Shown here: piece by piece, positions 8,911 through 17,287 of the stretch
How positions within the stretch are numbered: position 1 is the first letter of the stretch
How the letters are laid out: each line of letters opens with the position of its first letter
Source of the DNA: Chloroflexota bacterium
GTDB taxonomy: Bacteria > Chloroflexota > Anaerolineae > Anaerolineales > Anaerolineaceae
Assembly: GCA_029561345.1 (NCBI GenBank)
Contig: JAKQJC010000031.1
Coordinates: forward strand, 1 to 64,000
Length of the DNA stretch: 64,000 nt
Direction of reading: 5' to 3'
The notes under the pieces: model-generated
Told to the model about the DNA's origin: nothing
Database searches by the model: none
Seen by the model: only the letters and a program-made list of their open reading frames with translations
Position numbers and translations under genes: made by a program

Positions 8911-11331
8911 TCAGTCGGTGGCCAGTTTGGCCACGGTCACGCCGTCGCCGCCTTCTTTTTCAGAGCCGGTTTCCCATTTCTTCACATGCGGCGATTGCTG
9001 CAGCGCCTCGCGGATCACCTGGCGCAGCCGGCCGGTGCCTTTGCCGTGAATGATGCGCACAAAGGGCAGGCCAGCCAGAAAAGCCGCTTCAAGGTAGCTG
9101 TCCAGGCGGTCCAGGGCGTCTTCAGCGCGCTGGCCGCGCAGATCCAGCTCCATGCCTGGCGAGGCGTGGAACACCTGCGCAGGGACCTGTGCCGAGGGGC
9201 GGGGGGCTTCCGCGGGGACAGTCGCCGCGACTTCAGCCTCATTCTCCTCATCTTCCGTCTTGCGGCGCACATCGCCCAGGCGGGCGCGCACGCGCAGCAC
9301 CCCCACCATCACCTCAACTTCATTCTCGCCCAGCGAGGTCACCACGCCCTCTTTGTTGAGGTTTCGCAGAATGACCTTCTCGCCCAGACGCAGAGGACCG
9401 CGGGCAGGCGTGCGGCGCGGACCGGTGCGGTGCACCTTGCGCTCCACCGGCGCTTCCACCTTTTCTTCCATCTCCTCAACCTGCTTTTCAACGGTTTGCA
9501 GAGCTTCGAGGGGCTGGCGTGCCCGCGCCAATGCGCGGCGGGCTTCGTCCAATTCCAGGCGCAGCGCGCTGGTTTCAGCCTCGGCCTGCTGGCGCGCCTT
9601 CTCCAAAATGGCATAGCGCTCCTCTTCCACGCGCTCCAACCGGGTGGACAGCTCCGCGCGGATCATCTCGGCCTGCTGCTGGTGCTTCTCGGCTTCAGCG
9701 CGGGCTGCGCGGGCCAGGTCGCGCTGGCGGTGAATTTCATCCAGCAGATCTTCGGCATGCAGGTCGGTGGGGTCAATGGTGGCGCGCGCCGCCTGGATGA
9801 TCGGCTGCGGCAGACCCAGCCTTTCGGCAATGGCCAGGGCATTGGAGCGTCCAGGCAGGCCGATGGTCAGGTGGTAGGTGGGGCGCAGGGTTTCAAGGTT
9901 GAACTCCACGCTGGCGTTCACCACCCCCGGCATGGAATGGGCAAACGCCTTCAATTCCGGGTAGTGGGTGGCCACCAGGCTGGTGATGCGCCGCTCCAGC
10001 AGGTGCGACAGCACCGCCCGCGCCAGGGCCGAGCCTTCCTGCGGATCGGTACCGGCGCCCAGTTCATCAAAAATGACCAGTGAGCGCGCATCGGCCACCG
10101 CCAGGATGTGCACCAGGTTGGTGACATGCCCGGAGAACGTGGAAAGCGATTGTTCAATGGACTGTTCGTCGCCAATATCGGCGTAGACGGTTTCAAAAAA
10201 GGACAGTTCCGAGCCCGATTGAGCCGGAATGTGCAGGCCGCTCTGCGCCATCAGCACCAGCAGGCCCACCGTTTTGAGGGTCACCGTCTTGCCGCCGGTG
10301 TTGGGCCCAGTGATGACCAGGCTGTACACATCGGGATCCAGGTCCACATCAATGGGCACCACTTTTTCAGGGTTCAGCAAGGGGTGGCGGGCATGGTACA
10401 GGCGAATCACACAGCCCGGGTGCGGCGGCTTGGGATGGGCCGCAAAAGGCAGCAGCACCGGCTCCGCGGCGCGCAGATCTTCGGCATATTTGGCGCGGGC
10501 AAAGGCCAGGTCCAGCTCGGCCAGCACCTCGATCAGGGTGTTCATCTCAGCGGCGTGCTGCCCCACTACCAGGCTCAGTTCGGTGAGGATGCGCCGCTCT
10601 TCGTCGCGTTCCATCAACTGCAGCTCGCGCCAGCGGTTGTTCATCTCAACCACCACCAGCGGCTCCACAAACAGGGTGGCGCCCGAAGCCGACTGATCGT
10701 GGACAATGGAGCGCAGGCGGCCCTTGAAATCGGAGCGCAGCGGCAGCACATAGCGCCCGTTGCGCTGGGTAATGAGGGCTTCTTGCAGCATGGGTTGCGT
10801 TTTATCATCAGAAATGAAGCGCTGCATGCGCGCCAACAGGCGGTCGTGAGCCACCTTCAGCTCGCCGCGAATGGACGCCAGCTTGGGCGAGGCTGAATCG
10901 AGGATATCGCCGCGGTCGGAGATGGTGCGCCCGATCTGTTCGGCCAGGTTGGGGAAGGCAGGAATCTGCTCCACAATGGCCGTCAGGTTGGGGTAGGTTT
11001 CGGCGGCGCGGCTGAACGATTTGACCACCGTGCGCGCTGCCAGCAGGGTATTTTTCACCTGCAGCAGGTCGGGCGGGGTCAGCATGCCGCCGTGCCGGGC
11101 CAGGTCCACCTGCGGGCGGATATCCGTGGCGCCGCCAATGCTCACATCGGCGTTCACCGAGAGCAAACGGCGCGCTTCGCTGGTTTGCTGCTGCAGCAAT
11201 TTGGCCAGCTCAAGGCTGGGGGCCGGGCGCAGGGCGCGCGCCAGCTCAGCCGAGGCGCTGAAAGAGGCATAAGCGGCCAGCCGCTCGAGGATTTTAAAGT
11301 ATTCAAGTGTATTAAGGTTTTTCTCGTCCAT
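8911..11331 (-). CDS. mutS2: Endonuclease/ribosome-splitting ATPase MutS2
   Basis: 806 residues, usual length for the family. MutS domain III-like core, then an ATPase with Walker A GPNTGGKT near residue 342 and the STFSGHV signature. A long charged coiled coil (about 500-630) follows, then a KOW-like segment and a C-terminal Smr domain with LDLRGQ and HGKGTGRLR. MutS2 has been linked to suppression of homologous recombination and, in Bacillus, to splitting collided ribosomes. The mismatch-reading domain I of MutS1 is absent, which fits MutS2. It is transcribed alone, convergent with the SARP gene. Confidence 0.95.
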   Translation of the reverse strand: MDEKNLNTLEYFKILERLAAYASFSASAELARALRPAPSLELAKLLQQQTSEARRLLSVNADVSIGGATDIRPQVDLARHGGMLTPPDLLQVKNTLLAARTVVKSFSRAAETYPNLTAIVEQIPAFPNLAEQIGRTISDRGDILDSASPKLASIRGELKVAHDRLLARMQRFISDDKTQPMLQEALITQRNGRYVLPLRSDFKGRLRSIVHDQSASGATLFVEPLVVVEMNNRWRELQLMERDEERRILTELSLVVGQHAAEMNTLIEVLAELDLAFARAKYAEDLRAAEPVLLPFAAHPKPPHPGCVIRLYHARHPLLNPEKVVPIDVDLDPDVYSLVITGPNTGGKTVTLKTVGLLVLMAQSGLHIPAQSGSELSFFETVYADIGDEQSIEQSLSTFSGHVTNLVHILAVADARSLVIFDELGAGTDPQEGSALARAVLSHLLERRITSLVATHYPELKAFAHSMPGVVNASVEFNLETLRPTYHLTIGLPGRSNALAIAERLGLPQPIIQAARATIDPTDLHAEDLLDEIHRQRDLARAARAEAEKHQQQAEMIRAELSTRLERVEEERYAILEKARQQAEAETSALRLELDEARRALARARQPLEALQTVEKQVEEMEEKVEAPVERKVHRTGPRRTPARGPLRLGEKVILRNLNKEGVVTSLGENEVEVMVGVLRVRARLGDVRRKTEDEENEAEVAATVPAEAPRPSAQVPAQVFHASPGMELDLRGQRAEDALDRLDSYLEAAFLAGLPFVRIIHGKGTGRLRQVIREALQQSPHVKKWETGSEKEGGDGVTVAKLATD

Positions 11332-11483
11332 AGCACATCTAGTTTATCATAAAAAGGACCGCTGCCAGCAGGGGGTTTCTCGGCAGATGCGCAGAGCGCG
11401 CCAGGAAACAGTCCCCAAAAGGCATAAGTCGATCATAATGGATAACTATTCAGACAGCGTTGTTTAACTGGCCTGCCGAATAG
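11332..11483. other. Intergenic, nothing recognised
   Basis: Between the mutS2 start and the MITE. I see no gene and no clear promoter pair here. Confidence 0.4.
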
Positions 11484-11668
11484 TTTGACAATGTCACATT
11501 AAGATTATTCATCGCCCACCCGGTCCCCTCCCGAAAATCGGGAGGGGACGACTGTTAATTGTGTTTTTTTTTGTCTCCCCTTCGGGAAGACAAAAAAACA
11601 CGGGCGGTTAATTTCCTGATTGAAAGCGATAAAAAATCAGGAAATGCTGGAATGTGACATTGTCGAAA
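11484..11668 (+). mobile_element. MITE, copy 1 (185 bp)
   Basis: Bounded by TTTGACAATGTCACATT and AATGTGACATTGTCGAAA, terminal repeats nearly identical to the IS end at 152-168. The interior has no ORF but three hairpins: TCCCCTCCCGA/TCGGGAGGGGA (11524-11549), a GTCTCCCC/GGGAAGAC-type stem flanked by T and A runs (11561-11601), and ATTTCCTGATT/AATCAGGAAAT (11611-11645). It matches the element at 45636 over its whole length. No target duplication is evident. Confidence 0.75.
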
Positions 11669-11745
11669 CAGTTCCCTTAAAGTTTTATCTTCATCCGCCG
11701 ATAACACCACAAGGTTGATTATCTTAATTTGGCAGGAGGTGCGGC

Positions 11746-12726
11746 ATGTCGAGTGTTTCAATTGACATCCAATCGCTGATGGTGGCGCGGCGGCTGATGA
11801 TCGCCGAAGAATCGCTGCGGGCCAAGCGCGAGGGGCGCGAGTTTGACGTGGAAGCGGCTGAAAAAGCCCTGGAAACCGACCTGGCCTCCATCAGCAGCGA
11901 GGCCCAGGAGGCCCACGAAGCCAGCGCCGCATCCAGCAAGGCGGCCCAGGCAGCCGGGGATAACGAATCGATCAACCTGAGCGACCTTTACCGCCAGCTC
12001 GACGAACTGAACAAGAACCCCAACGCCGCGCGCGGCGAAAACGGACAGGCGGCCAACAGGCAGACCACGGTTGAATTCTCACGTCGTGAAGAAATCGAAT
12101 TTACCATGGAATACCGCACCCTCGAGCGCGTGGATGGGCTGGTGCTGCGCGACGCCCAGACTGCGGAAACCGACCGCTACGCCTTCACCTTCAAAGATGG
12201 GTACAGCTTCGAGATCAAAGATAAGTGGTCCGGCAAAAGCACCACCGTTTGGGGCGACCCGCATGTGGATGTCTCAGACGTGGAAGGCACCCAGAACGGC
12301 GAATTTTCAGATCTTAAGGCCAGCGACCGCTACACCACCTTCCAGCTTCAGGACGGCACACGGGTGACCTTCAATGCCCTCGACAACGGCATTATTGAGA
12401 CCGTTGACATCTTCAAAGGCACCCAGCACCTGCAGGGGGTGGGTGCCGCCTCCAAGCGCTTTGCCGAAGAAGCCATGTTCTCCAAAGCGTCAGTCAGCAG
12501 CGACGCCCTGATGCTGCAATCGAGCGTGCAGATGGGGGATGTGGTGCGCGCCGGCGGCGACGGCAACGACTGGTACGATTCCACCGGCCGGCTGATCTGG
12601 GGTAAAACCACCAGCGCGCCGGTACTCAGCCGGCCCAGCGCCGTGCTGGAGATGGTCTACCGCCGCAGCGTGGAAACATCGCTGACCATCCAGCAGCAGG
12701 CCCAAAAACTCGATCAGCAAGGCTGA
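11746..12726 (+). CDS. Predicted self-cleaving protein with MIIA (DUF1521) domain
   Basis: 326 residues, no signal peptide or membrane segment. The N-terminal ~110 residues are Ala/Glu-rich and probably helical. Residues ~115-240 match my knowledge of DUF1521, the metal-ion-inducible autocleavage domain of the rhizobial type III effectors NopE1/NopE2. The exact cleavage motif GDPHVD lies at 170-175, within VWGDPHVDVSD, so Ca2+-dependent scission between D171 and P172 is predicted. The rest is beta-rich, with an IWGKTT segment near 294. A strong AGGAGGT lies 5 nt before ATG, and the gene has its own terminator. No secretion system is nearby, so its biological role is open. Confidence 0.7.
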   Translation: MSSVSIDIQSLMVARRLMIAEESLRAKREGREFDVEAAEKALETDLASISSEAQEAHEASAASSKAAQAAGDNESINLSDLYRQLDELNKNPNAARGENGQAANRQTTVEFSRREEIEFTMEYRTLERVDGLVLRDAQTAETDRYAFTFKDGYSFEIKDKWSGKSTTVWGDPHVDVSDVEGTQNGEFSDLKASDRYTTFQLQDGTRVTFNALDNGIIETVDIFKGTQHLQGVGAASKRFAEEAMFSKASVSSDALMLQSSVQMGDVVRAGGDGNDWYDSTGRLIWGKTTSAPVLSRPSAVLEMVYRRSVETSLTIQQQAQKLDQQG

Positions 12727-12739
12727 CATTTTCCTTCAG

Positions 12740-12780
12740 GCGGGCTTAACCCGGGTAATGGTTAAGCCCGCTTATTTTTT
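12740..12780 (+). terminator. Intrinsic terminator of the MIIA gene
   Basis: GCGGGCTTAACC pairs with GGTTAAGCCCGC and is followed by TTATTTTTT. Confidence 0.92.
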
Positions 12781-12817
12781 AAGGTGCTGTTGATGAACCG
12801 GAGATACACCGCGAGGT

Positions 12818-14458
12818 TCAATCCCGCATCACCTGAATGATGCGGCCGTCATGCACTTCCCAGAGCTGGCTGGCAAAGCCTTCAATGAAATACCGGTCGT
12901 GCACCACCGCCAGGATGGTGCCTTCGAACCCGGCCAGAGCCTGCTCAAAGCGGGCGCGCGCCGGAATATCGAGATGGTTGATCGGCTCATCGAGCATCAG
13001 AAAGTTGCAGCCCTGCGCCACCAGCACCGCCAGCGAAAGACGCGCCCGTTCACCGTAAGAAAGCTGCTTCACCGGGGTGAACACATCATCGCCCTTGAAA
13101 AGGAACTTTGACAGGAAGGAACGCGCTTCGGTCTGGCCAAACGCCGACACCTTGTACAGGGTGGTCAGCGGGGTGAGGGCCGGGTCGAGGTTTTCCTGTT
13201 CCTGAGCCATATAACCCAGGTGAACATTGCTGCCCAGGCGCACCCTTCCGCCCAGCGGCGGGATGAGCCCGGCGGCGGTGCGCAGCAGGGTGGTTTTGCC
13301 GCAGCCGTTGGGACCCACCAGCACGCAGCGCTGACCGCTGCGCAGGGTGAGGGTGAGCCCTGAAAGAAGCACATTTTCACCATAGCCCACCGCCAGGTCA
13401 TCCAGCACCAGCACATCCCGGCCGGTTTCGGCGGTGTCGCCGAACTCGATCTTCATTTGCCAGGATGGGCGGGGTTTATCCACCCGTTCATCGGTCAGCA
13501 GGTGGTCGATGCGCGCCTCAATGTGCTTGGCGCGCGCCACCGTGCCCTTGGTGCGGTTGGCGAAGAAACCCGCGGCAAATTTGTCGCCGCTGTCGCCCTT
13601 GCCGCCGCGTTTGAAGGAAGCCGCTTCCATCACATGGGCGGCCGCCCGGCGCAGGCGGGCAATTTCTTCCTGCTGGTCGGTGTAATCCTGCCAGGCGCGG
13701 TCGTGTTCGGCGGCTTTCTGTTCCAGGTAGTCGCTGTAATTGCCTTCGTAGCAGCGCAGGGTATTTTTCTGCGGGTCCATTTCAAGGATGCGCGTGGCCA
13801 CATGGTCCAGAAACACCCTGTCGTGCGAAACCACCAGGGCGGCATGGCGAAAACCAGCCAGCCAGTTTTCCAGCCATTCCAGCATTTCAATGTCCAGATG
13901 GTTGGTCGGTTCATCCAGCAGCAGCAGGTGTGGATTTGAGATGAGCACGCCGGCCAGAGCCAGGCGCGTTTTCTGCCCGCCGCTGAGGGCCGCAGCCGGC
14001 AGATCAGAGGGCAGGTGATCGAGATTGAAAGCCGCCAGCACCTCCGGGGCGCGTCCGGCGTTATCGCCAACCCGATCCAGGCGGGACAGCACGGAATCAT
14101 ATTCATGCTGCAGGCCAGGCTGATCGGGACGGCGGGAAAGGGCCGCGGCCAGCGCTTCGAGGCGCTGCGAAAGCGCCAGCGGGTCGCCCTGCATGCGGTC
14201 AATGAAACCGCCCAGGGTTTCGCCGGCTGAAAAGGTGAAGCCCTGCGGCAGGTAGCCCAGCGTGATGCCCGGCGCGTCCAGCGTCACCGAACCTGAGTCG
14301 GCACGTTCCTGTCCGGCAATGATGCGCAGCAACGTGGTTTTCCCGCAGCCGTTGGGGCCCACCAGGCCGGCTTTTTCTCCGGCATTCAGAGAAAACGATA
14401 TAGATTTAAAGAGGGGCTCGAGGCCAAAGGATTTGGAGAGTTGATGGATGGTAAGCAT
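12818..14458 (-). CDS. ABC-F family ATPase, possible ribosome-protection protein
   Basis: Two fused ABC domains and no membrane segments. Domain 1 has Walker A GPNGCGKTT, signature LSGGQKTR and Walker B LLLLDEPTNHLD. A ~90-residue charged linker follows (about 240-330). Domain 2 has GPNGCGKTT, LSYGERAR and LMLDEPINHLD. ABC-F proteins act on the ribosome; some displace antibiotics. The ATG at 14458 (MLTIHQLSKSF) is preferred over the upstream in-frame TTG at 14464, because ACAGG ends 6 nt before it. The upstream leader (14472-14644) carries a peptide-coding attenuator typical of antibiotic-inducible members, supporting a resistance role; no drug can be named from sequence. Confidence 0.88.
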   Translation of the reverse strand: MLTIHQLSKSFGLEPLFKSISFSLNAGEKAGLVGPNGCGKTTLLRIIAGQERADSGSVTLDAPGITLGYLPQGFTFSAGETLGGFIDRMQGDPLALSQRLEALAAALSRRPDQPGLQHEYDSVLSRLDRVGDNAGRAPEVLAAFNLDHLPSDLPAAALSGGQKTRLALAGVLISNPHLLLLDEPTNHLDIEMLEWLENWLAGFRHAALVVSHDRVFLDHVATRILEMDPQKNTLRCYEGNYSDYLEQKAAEHDRAWQDYTDQQEEIARLRRAAAHVMEAASFKRGGKGDSGDKFAAGFFANRTKGTVARAKHIEARIDHLLTDERVDKPRPSWQMKIEFGDTAETGRDVLVLDDLAVGYGENVLLSGLTLTLRSGQRCVLVGPNGCGKTTLLRTAAGLIPPLGGRVRLGSNVHLGYMAQEQENLDPALTPLTTLYKVSAFGQTEARSFLSKFLFKGDDVFTPVKQLSYGERARLSLAVLVAQGCNFLMLDEPINHLDIPARARFEQALAGFEGTILAVVHDRYFIEGFASQLWEVHDGRIIQVMRD

Positions 14459-14471
14459 AGGCAACCTGTCT

Positions 14472-14506
14472 GAGGAAAAGAAAACCGGGGGCCAAACAGC
14501 CCCCGG
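14472..14506 (-). terminator. Attenuator terminator in the ABC-F leader
   Basis: On the minus strand CCGGGGGC (14506-14499) pairs with GCCCCCGG (14492-14485) and is followed by TTTTCTTTTCC. It lies between the promoter and the ABC-F start, so it would stop transcription before the gene unless the leader refolds. Confidence 0.8.
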
Positions 14507-14560
14507 CCATAATACAAAGTTAAAAGCCAGGACACAAAGGCCCTCAAAACAGCGGTTTAT

Positions 14561-14581
14561 TTACAGGTTGCGCGTCTCCAT
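14561..14581 (-). CDS. Six-codon leader peptide (METRNL) of the ABC-F gene
   Basis: ATG GAG ACG CGC AAC CTG TAA on the minus strand, with GAAAGG at 14595-14590 ending 8 nt before the ATG. Its GCAACCTGT codons are perfectly complementary (9 bp) to ACAGGTTGC at 14469-14461, which contains the ribosome-binding site of the ABC-F gene. Ribosome stalling here could free that site. The prediction rests on position and pairing. Confidence 0.6.
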   Translation of the reverse strand: METRNL

Positions 14582-14615
14582 ACAGTTTACCTTTCTACTA
14601 AACGACAGCAGAGGT

Positions 14616-14644
14616 ATTATACAACGATTAATAAGAATCGGAAA
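14616..14644 (-). promoter_or_regulatory. Promoter of the ABC-F leader
   Basis: Perfect TATAAT on the minus strand (14621-14616), 17-bp spacer and a weak TTTCCG -35 (14644-14639). It gives a ~150-nt leader. Confidence 0.55.
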
Positions 14645-14714
14645 GAGATCATATGCCTTTGTAATATTCATCATCTAGACTTTCCCCCCTCAAAGGGATA
14701 AGATAAATGTGTTG

Positions 14715-14738
14715 TTGTCAAACCATCTTTTTTGACAA
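14715..14738. promoter_or_regulatory. Palindromic operator upstream of glutamate dehydrogenase
   Basis: TTGTCAAA-N8-TTTGACAA is a perfect 8-bp inverted repeat ending 24 nt before the gdh start codon, a likely binding site for a dimeric regulator. I do not recognise the regulator. Confidence 0.5.
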
Positions 14739-14762
14739 AAAATACTTACAGGAGATAAACAA

Positions 14763-16049
14763 ATGGCTTCTTCTACCAATGCGTTTGAAATGGCTCAGCG
14801 CCAGTTTGACCACGTGGCCGAACTGCTGAAGCTGGACCAGCCCGTGCGCGAAATGCTGCGCTGGCCCATGCGCGAATTTTCTTTCCGCATTCCCGTCCGC
14901 ATGGACGATGGCACCATCCGCGTTTTCAACGGCTTCCGTGTTCAGCACAACGATGCCCGCGGCCCCAACAAGGGCGGCATCCGCTTCCACCCGGCTGAGA
15001 CCATCGACACCGTGCGCGCCCTGGCCACCTGGATGACCTGGAAGTGCGCCGTGGCCGATATCCCCCTCGGCGGCGGTAAAGGCGGCGTGATCGTGGATCC
15101 GGCGACCCTTTCGGTGGGTGAAAAAGAACGCCTGGTTCGCGGTTACATTGATATTGTCTGGCACAACATTGGCCCACGCCAGGACGTGCCGGCGCCTGAT
15201 GTTGGCACCACCCCCCAGATGATGGGCTGGATGATGGATGAATACTCCAAGCTGGTCGGCTGCTACACCCCCGGCGTCATCACCGGCAAGCCCGTTGGCG
15301 GCGGCGGTTCCCTCGGCCGCACCGAAGCCACCGGCTTCGGCGTGATCTACACCGTGCGCGAAGCTTTGAAACACCTCAACATGGACCCCGCCAAGTGCGT
15401 GGCTGCCATCCAGGGCTTCGGCAACGTGGCTCAGTATGCTGCCATCGGCTTCATCGAAATGCTGGGCGGCAAAGTGGCCTGCGTTTCTTACTGGGATCGC
15501 GATGACCGCGCTTCCTACACCGTTTCTCATCCCAATGGCGTGGATCCCCGCTTCCTGATGACCATCACCGATCAGTACGGCTCGATTGACAAAGCCAAAG
15601 CCAAGGCTGCCGGCTACATCATCGAAGATGGCGACGCCTGGATCAGCAAGGAAGCCGATGTCCTCATCCCGGCCGCCCTTGAAGGCCAGGTCAATGCCGA
15701 AACCGTCACCAAGATCAGCAAGCGTGTTCGCCTGGTGGCTGAAGGCGCCAACGGCCCCACCACCCCCGAAGCGGATGAATACTTCAAGAAGCATGACATC
15801 TTCATGATCCCCGATTTCCTCTGCAACGCCGGCGGCGTCACCACCTCGTACTTCGAGGGCGTGCAGAACGATATGAACTTCTACTGGACCAAAGAAGAAG
15901 TTCTGCAGAAACTGGATACCAAGATGACCCAGGCCTTCCACAGCGTGGTGGAAATGTCCACCAACGAAAAAGTCTACATGCGCGACGCTGCCTACATGGT
16001 GGCCATCGCCCGTGTGGTCAAAGCCATGGAACTGCGCGGCTGGATCTAA
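14763..16049 (+). CDS. gdhA: Glu/Leu/Phe/Val dehydrogenase, probably glutamate dehydrogenase
   Basis: 428 residues, the length of the hexameric NAD(P)-dependent glutamate dehydrogenases. The substrate-binding segment reads GPNKGGIRFHP then MTWKCAVADIPLGGGKGG (catalytic Lys in the second). The nucleotide-binding fold begins IQGFGNVAQYAA. It interconverts glutamate and 2-oxoglutarate plus ammonia in the cytoplasm. AGGAG ends 8 nt upstream of ATG. It is monocistronic, with a strong terminator behind and a palindromic operator in front, so regulation by nitrogen or redox state is plausible but unproven. Confidence 0.95.
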   Translation: MASSTNAFEMAQRQFDHVAELLKLDQPVREMLRWPMREFSFRIPVRMDDGTIRVFNGFRVQHNDARGPNKGGIRFHPAETIDTVRALATWMTWKCAVADIPLGGGKGGVIVDPATLSVGEKERLVRGYIDIVWHNIGPRQDVPAPDVGTTPQMMGWMMDEYSKLVGCYTPGVITGKPVGGGGSLGRTEATGFGVIYTVREALKHLNMDPAKCVAAIQGFGNVAQYAAIGFIEMLGGKVACVSYWDRDDRASYTVSHPNGVDPRFLMTITDQYGSIDKAKAKAAGYIIEDGDAWISKEADVLIPAALEGQVNAETVTKISKRVRLVAEGANGPTTPEADEYFKKHDIFMIPDFLCNAGGVTTSYFEGVQNDMNFYWTKEEVLQKLDTKMTQAFHSVVEMSTNEKVYMRDAAYMVAIARVVKAMELRGWI

Positions 16050-16080
16050 GCCGTCTTCTCCTGAAACATCAGCACGTCAG

Positions 16081-16108
16081 GCCCCCCTTGCAAAAGGGGG
16101 GCTTTTTG
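16081..16108 (+). terminator. Intrinsic terminator of gdhA
   Basis: GCCCCCCTT pairs with AAGGGGGGC and is followed by TTTTTG. Confidence 0.92.
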
Positions 16109-16119
16109 TTTTCGTAAGA

Positions 16120-16172
16120 GCAGCCGCGAGGGCTGCCCTTTTGACCCCTTCGGGCGAGGGCAAGCCTCGCCC
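16120..16172. repeat. Dispersed palindromic repeats
   Basis: Two hairpins in tandem: CAGCC-GCGAG-GGCTG (16121-16135) and GGGCGAGG-GCAAG-CCTCGCCC (16152-16172). The second belongs to a GC-rich palindrome class common between genes in many genomes. No coding potential. Confidence 0.5.
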
Positions 16173-16245
16173 CTACCCATTTTACCGAAAAACCTTGCCA
16201 CCCAGGTCATTCTTGTTAAAACCGTGCGCGGATTCTTGCTGGCGC

Positions 16246-16274
16246 TTGCATTAAAATCCCGTTCTACGTAAAAT
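16246..16274 (+). promoter_or_regulatory. Promoter of the small membrane protein pair
   Basis: TTGCAT, 17-bp spacer, TAAAAT; 30 bp before the start codon at 16304. Confidence 0.5.
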
Positions 16275-16303
16275 CAAGAGAGCCCATCAAAAGGAATTTT
16301 ATT

Positions 16304-16516
16304 ATGCTGCCTGTCGATTTCATCCGCACCGCTCTGGGTCTTTGCCTGCTGGGCATGCTGGCCCTGGCTTTGCTCTATCTGCGCCGCCGCGCTCTGGCGC
16401 CCCTGCCGCGCGCGGCTTGGATTTTGCTGGCGCTGCTGCTGCCGGCCGTGGGGCCTTTTCTGGTGCTGCTGCTGCAGCCCGGGCGGTCCGCCGCCCTGGA
16501 AGGCCGCCTGCCGTGA
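16304..16516 (+). CDS. Small membrane protein (PLDc_N-like)
   Basis: 70 residues with two hydrophobic segments (about 8-26 and 37-57) joined by an Arg-rich turn. The second (AAWILLALLLPAVGPFLVLL) resembles the phospholipase D nuclease N-terminal membrane motif, but no nuclease follows. AAGGA lies 8 nt upstream. The next gene follows after 31 nt and is probably co-transcribed. Function unknown. Confidence 0.65.
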   Translation: MLPVDFIRTALGLCLLGMLALALLYLRRRALAPLPRAAWILLALLLPAVGPFLVLLLQPGRSAALEGRLP

Positions 16517-16547
16517 AACGGGACCGTTTTGGCAAGGAGGCAACTTC

Positions 16548-17009
16548 ATGAAAAAAGACCGTTTTTTGCTGGTTATGCTGATTCTGCTGGGCCTGCTGGT
16601 GGCGGCGGCGGTGGCCGCCTTCATCCTGCGCCGCGACCAGACCCAGTACGGCGCAGAAGACACCCCCGCGGGCGTGCTGCGCAATTACATCCTGGCAGTG
16701 CAGAAGCGCGACCTGGACCGCGCCTACGGCTACCTGGCGGATACGCCCGCCCGCCCATCTCGCAGCGATTTTGACGACCTGATGAATTATTCCGATTTCC
16801 GTCCGGTGCGCCTGGGCGAAACCAGCGCGGGAACCGGGGAAAATGAGGCGCTCATCCCCTTCTCGGAAATCTATTCCAATGCTTACCAGGATATCACCCG
16901 TGAAGGATACGACGGCCGTGCCGTGCTGGTCAAACAGGGTGGGCAGTGGAAGATCAAAAGCCTGCCCTATTCCAGCTACTGGCAGGGCTGGTGGGACAAG
17001 GATTATTAA
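16548..17009 (+). CDS. Membrane-anchored protein of unknown function, NTF2-like fold possible
   Basis: 153 residues. One N-terminal TM (about 6-27) anchors an outside domain. It starts with a helix reading VLRNYILAVQKRDLDRAYGY and ends VLVKQGGQWKIKSLPYS, the pattern of DUF4878/NTF2-like domains. There is no lipobox Cys. AGGAGG precedes the ATG by 8 nt. No enzymatic role can be assigned. Confidence 0.7.
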   Translation: MKKDRFLLVMLILLGLLVAAAVAAFILRRDQTQYGAEDTPAGVLRNYILAVQKRDLDRAYGYLADTPARPSRSDFDDLMNYSDFRPVRLGETSAGTGENEALIPFSEIYSNAYQDITREGYDGRAVLVKQGGQWKIKSLPYSSYWQGWWDKDY

Positions 17010-17287
17010 CAAGCTGCCCTCATCCACGAGAGTGTCTTAACTGGACATGGTCAGGCTGCTCAGGCATGGCTAAAAAGAGCCGGCGGGCTTTTCCTGGTGG
17101 ACTGAGCTGTTACCAGAAACCTTTATACGGCGACTGTTTTCTTTTTGCCTTTTTCGAGTCTTCTGGAGCAGCACAGCCTCATCAACCGTCAAGAGAACAG
17201 CCCCTTCCGAATCACTGGCCAGTGGAATATTGAAGTCGTTTCACAGGCCTGCCGGCGGGCAGGCCTGAACAAGTCAAGGAGCAGGAT
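17010..17287. other. Intergenic with one palindrome
   Basis: 278 bp without a gene. A perfect hairpin CAGGCCTGCC-GGC-GGGCAGGCCTG (17244-17266) lies just before the DUF5671 gene and may act as terminator or leader structure; it has no T run. Nothing else seen. Confidence 0.5.

Noticed and set aside
8749-10083. Long plus-strand ORF opposite mutS2
   Set aside because: Mirror ORF of GC-rich coding DNA. The protein is low-complexity Gln/His/Gly-rich and mutS2 is a clear full-length gene.
14718-15941. Long minus-strand ORF opposite gdhA
   Set aside because: Shadow of a conserved gene, with His/Gly/Ala-rich composition and no family features.
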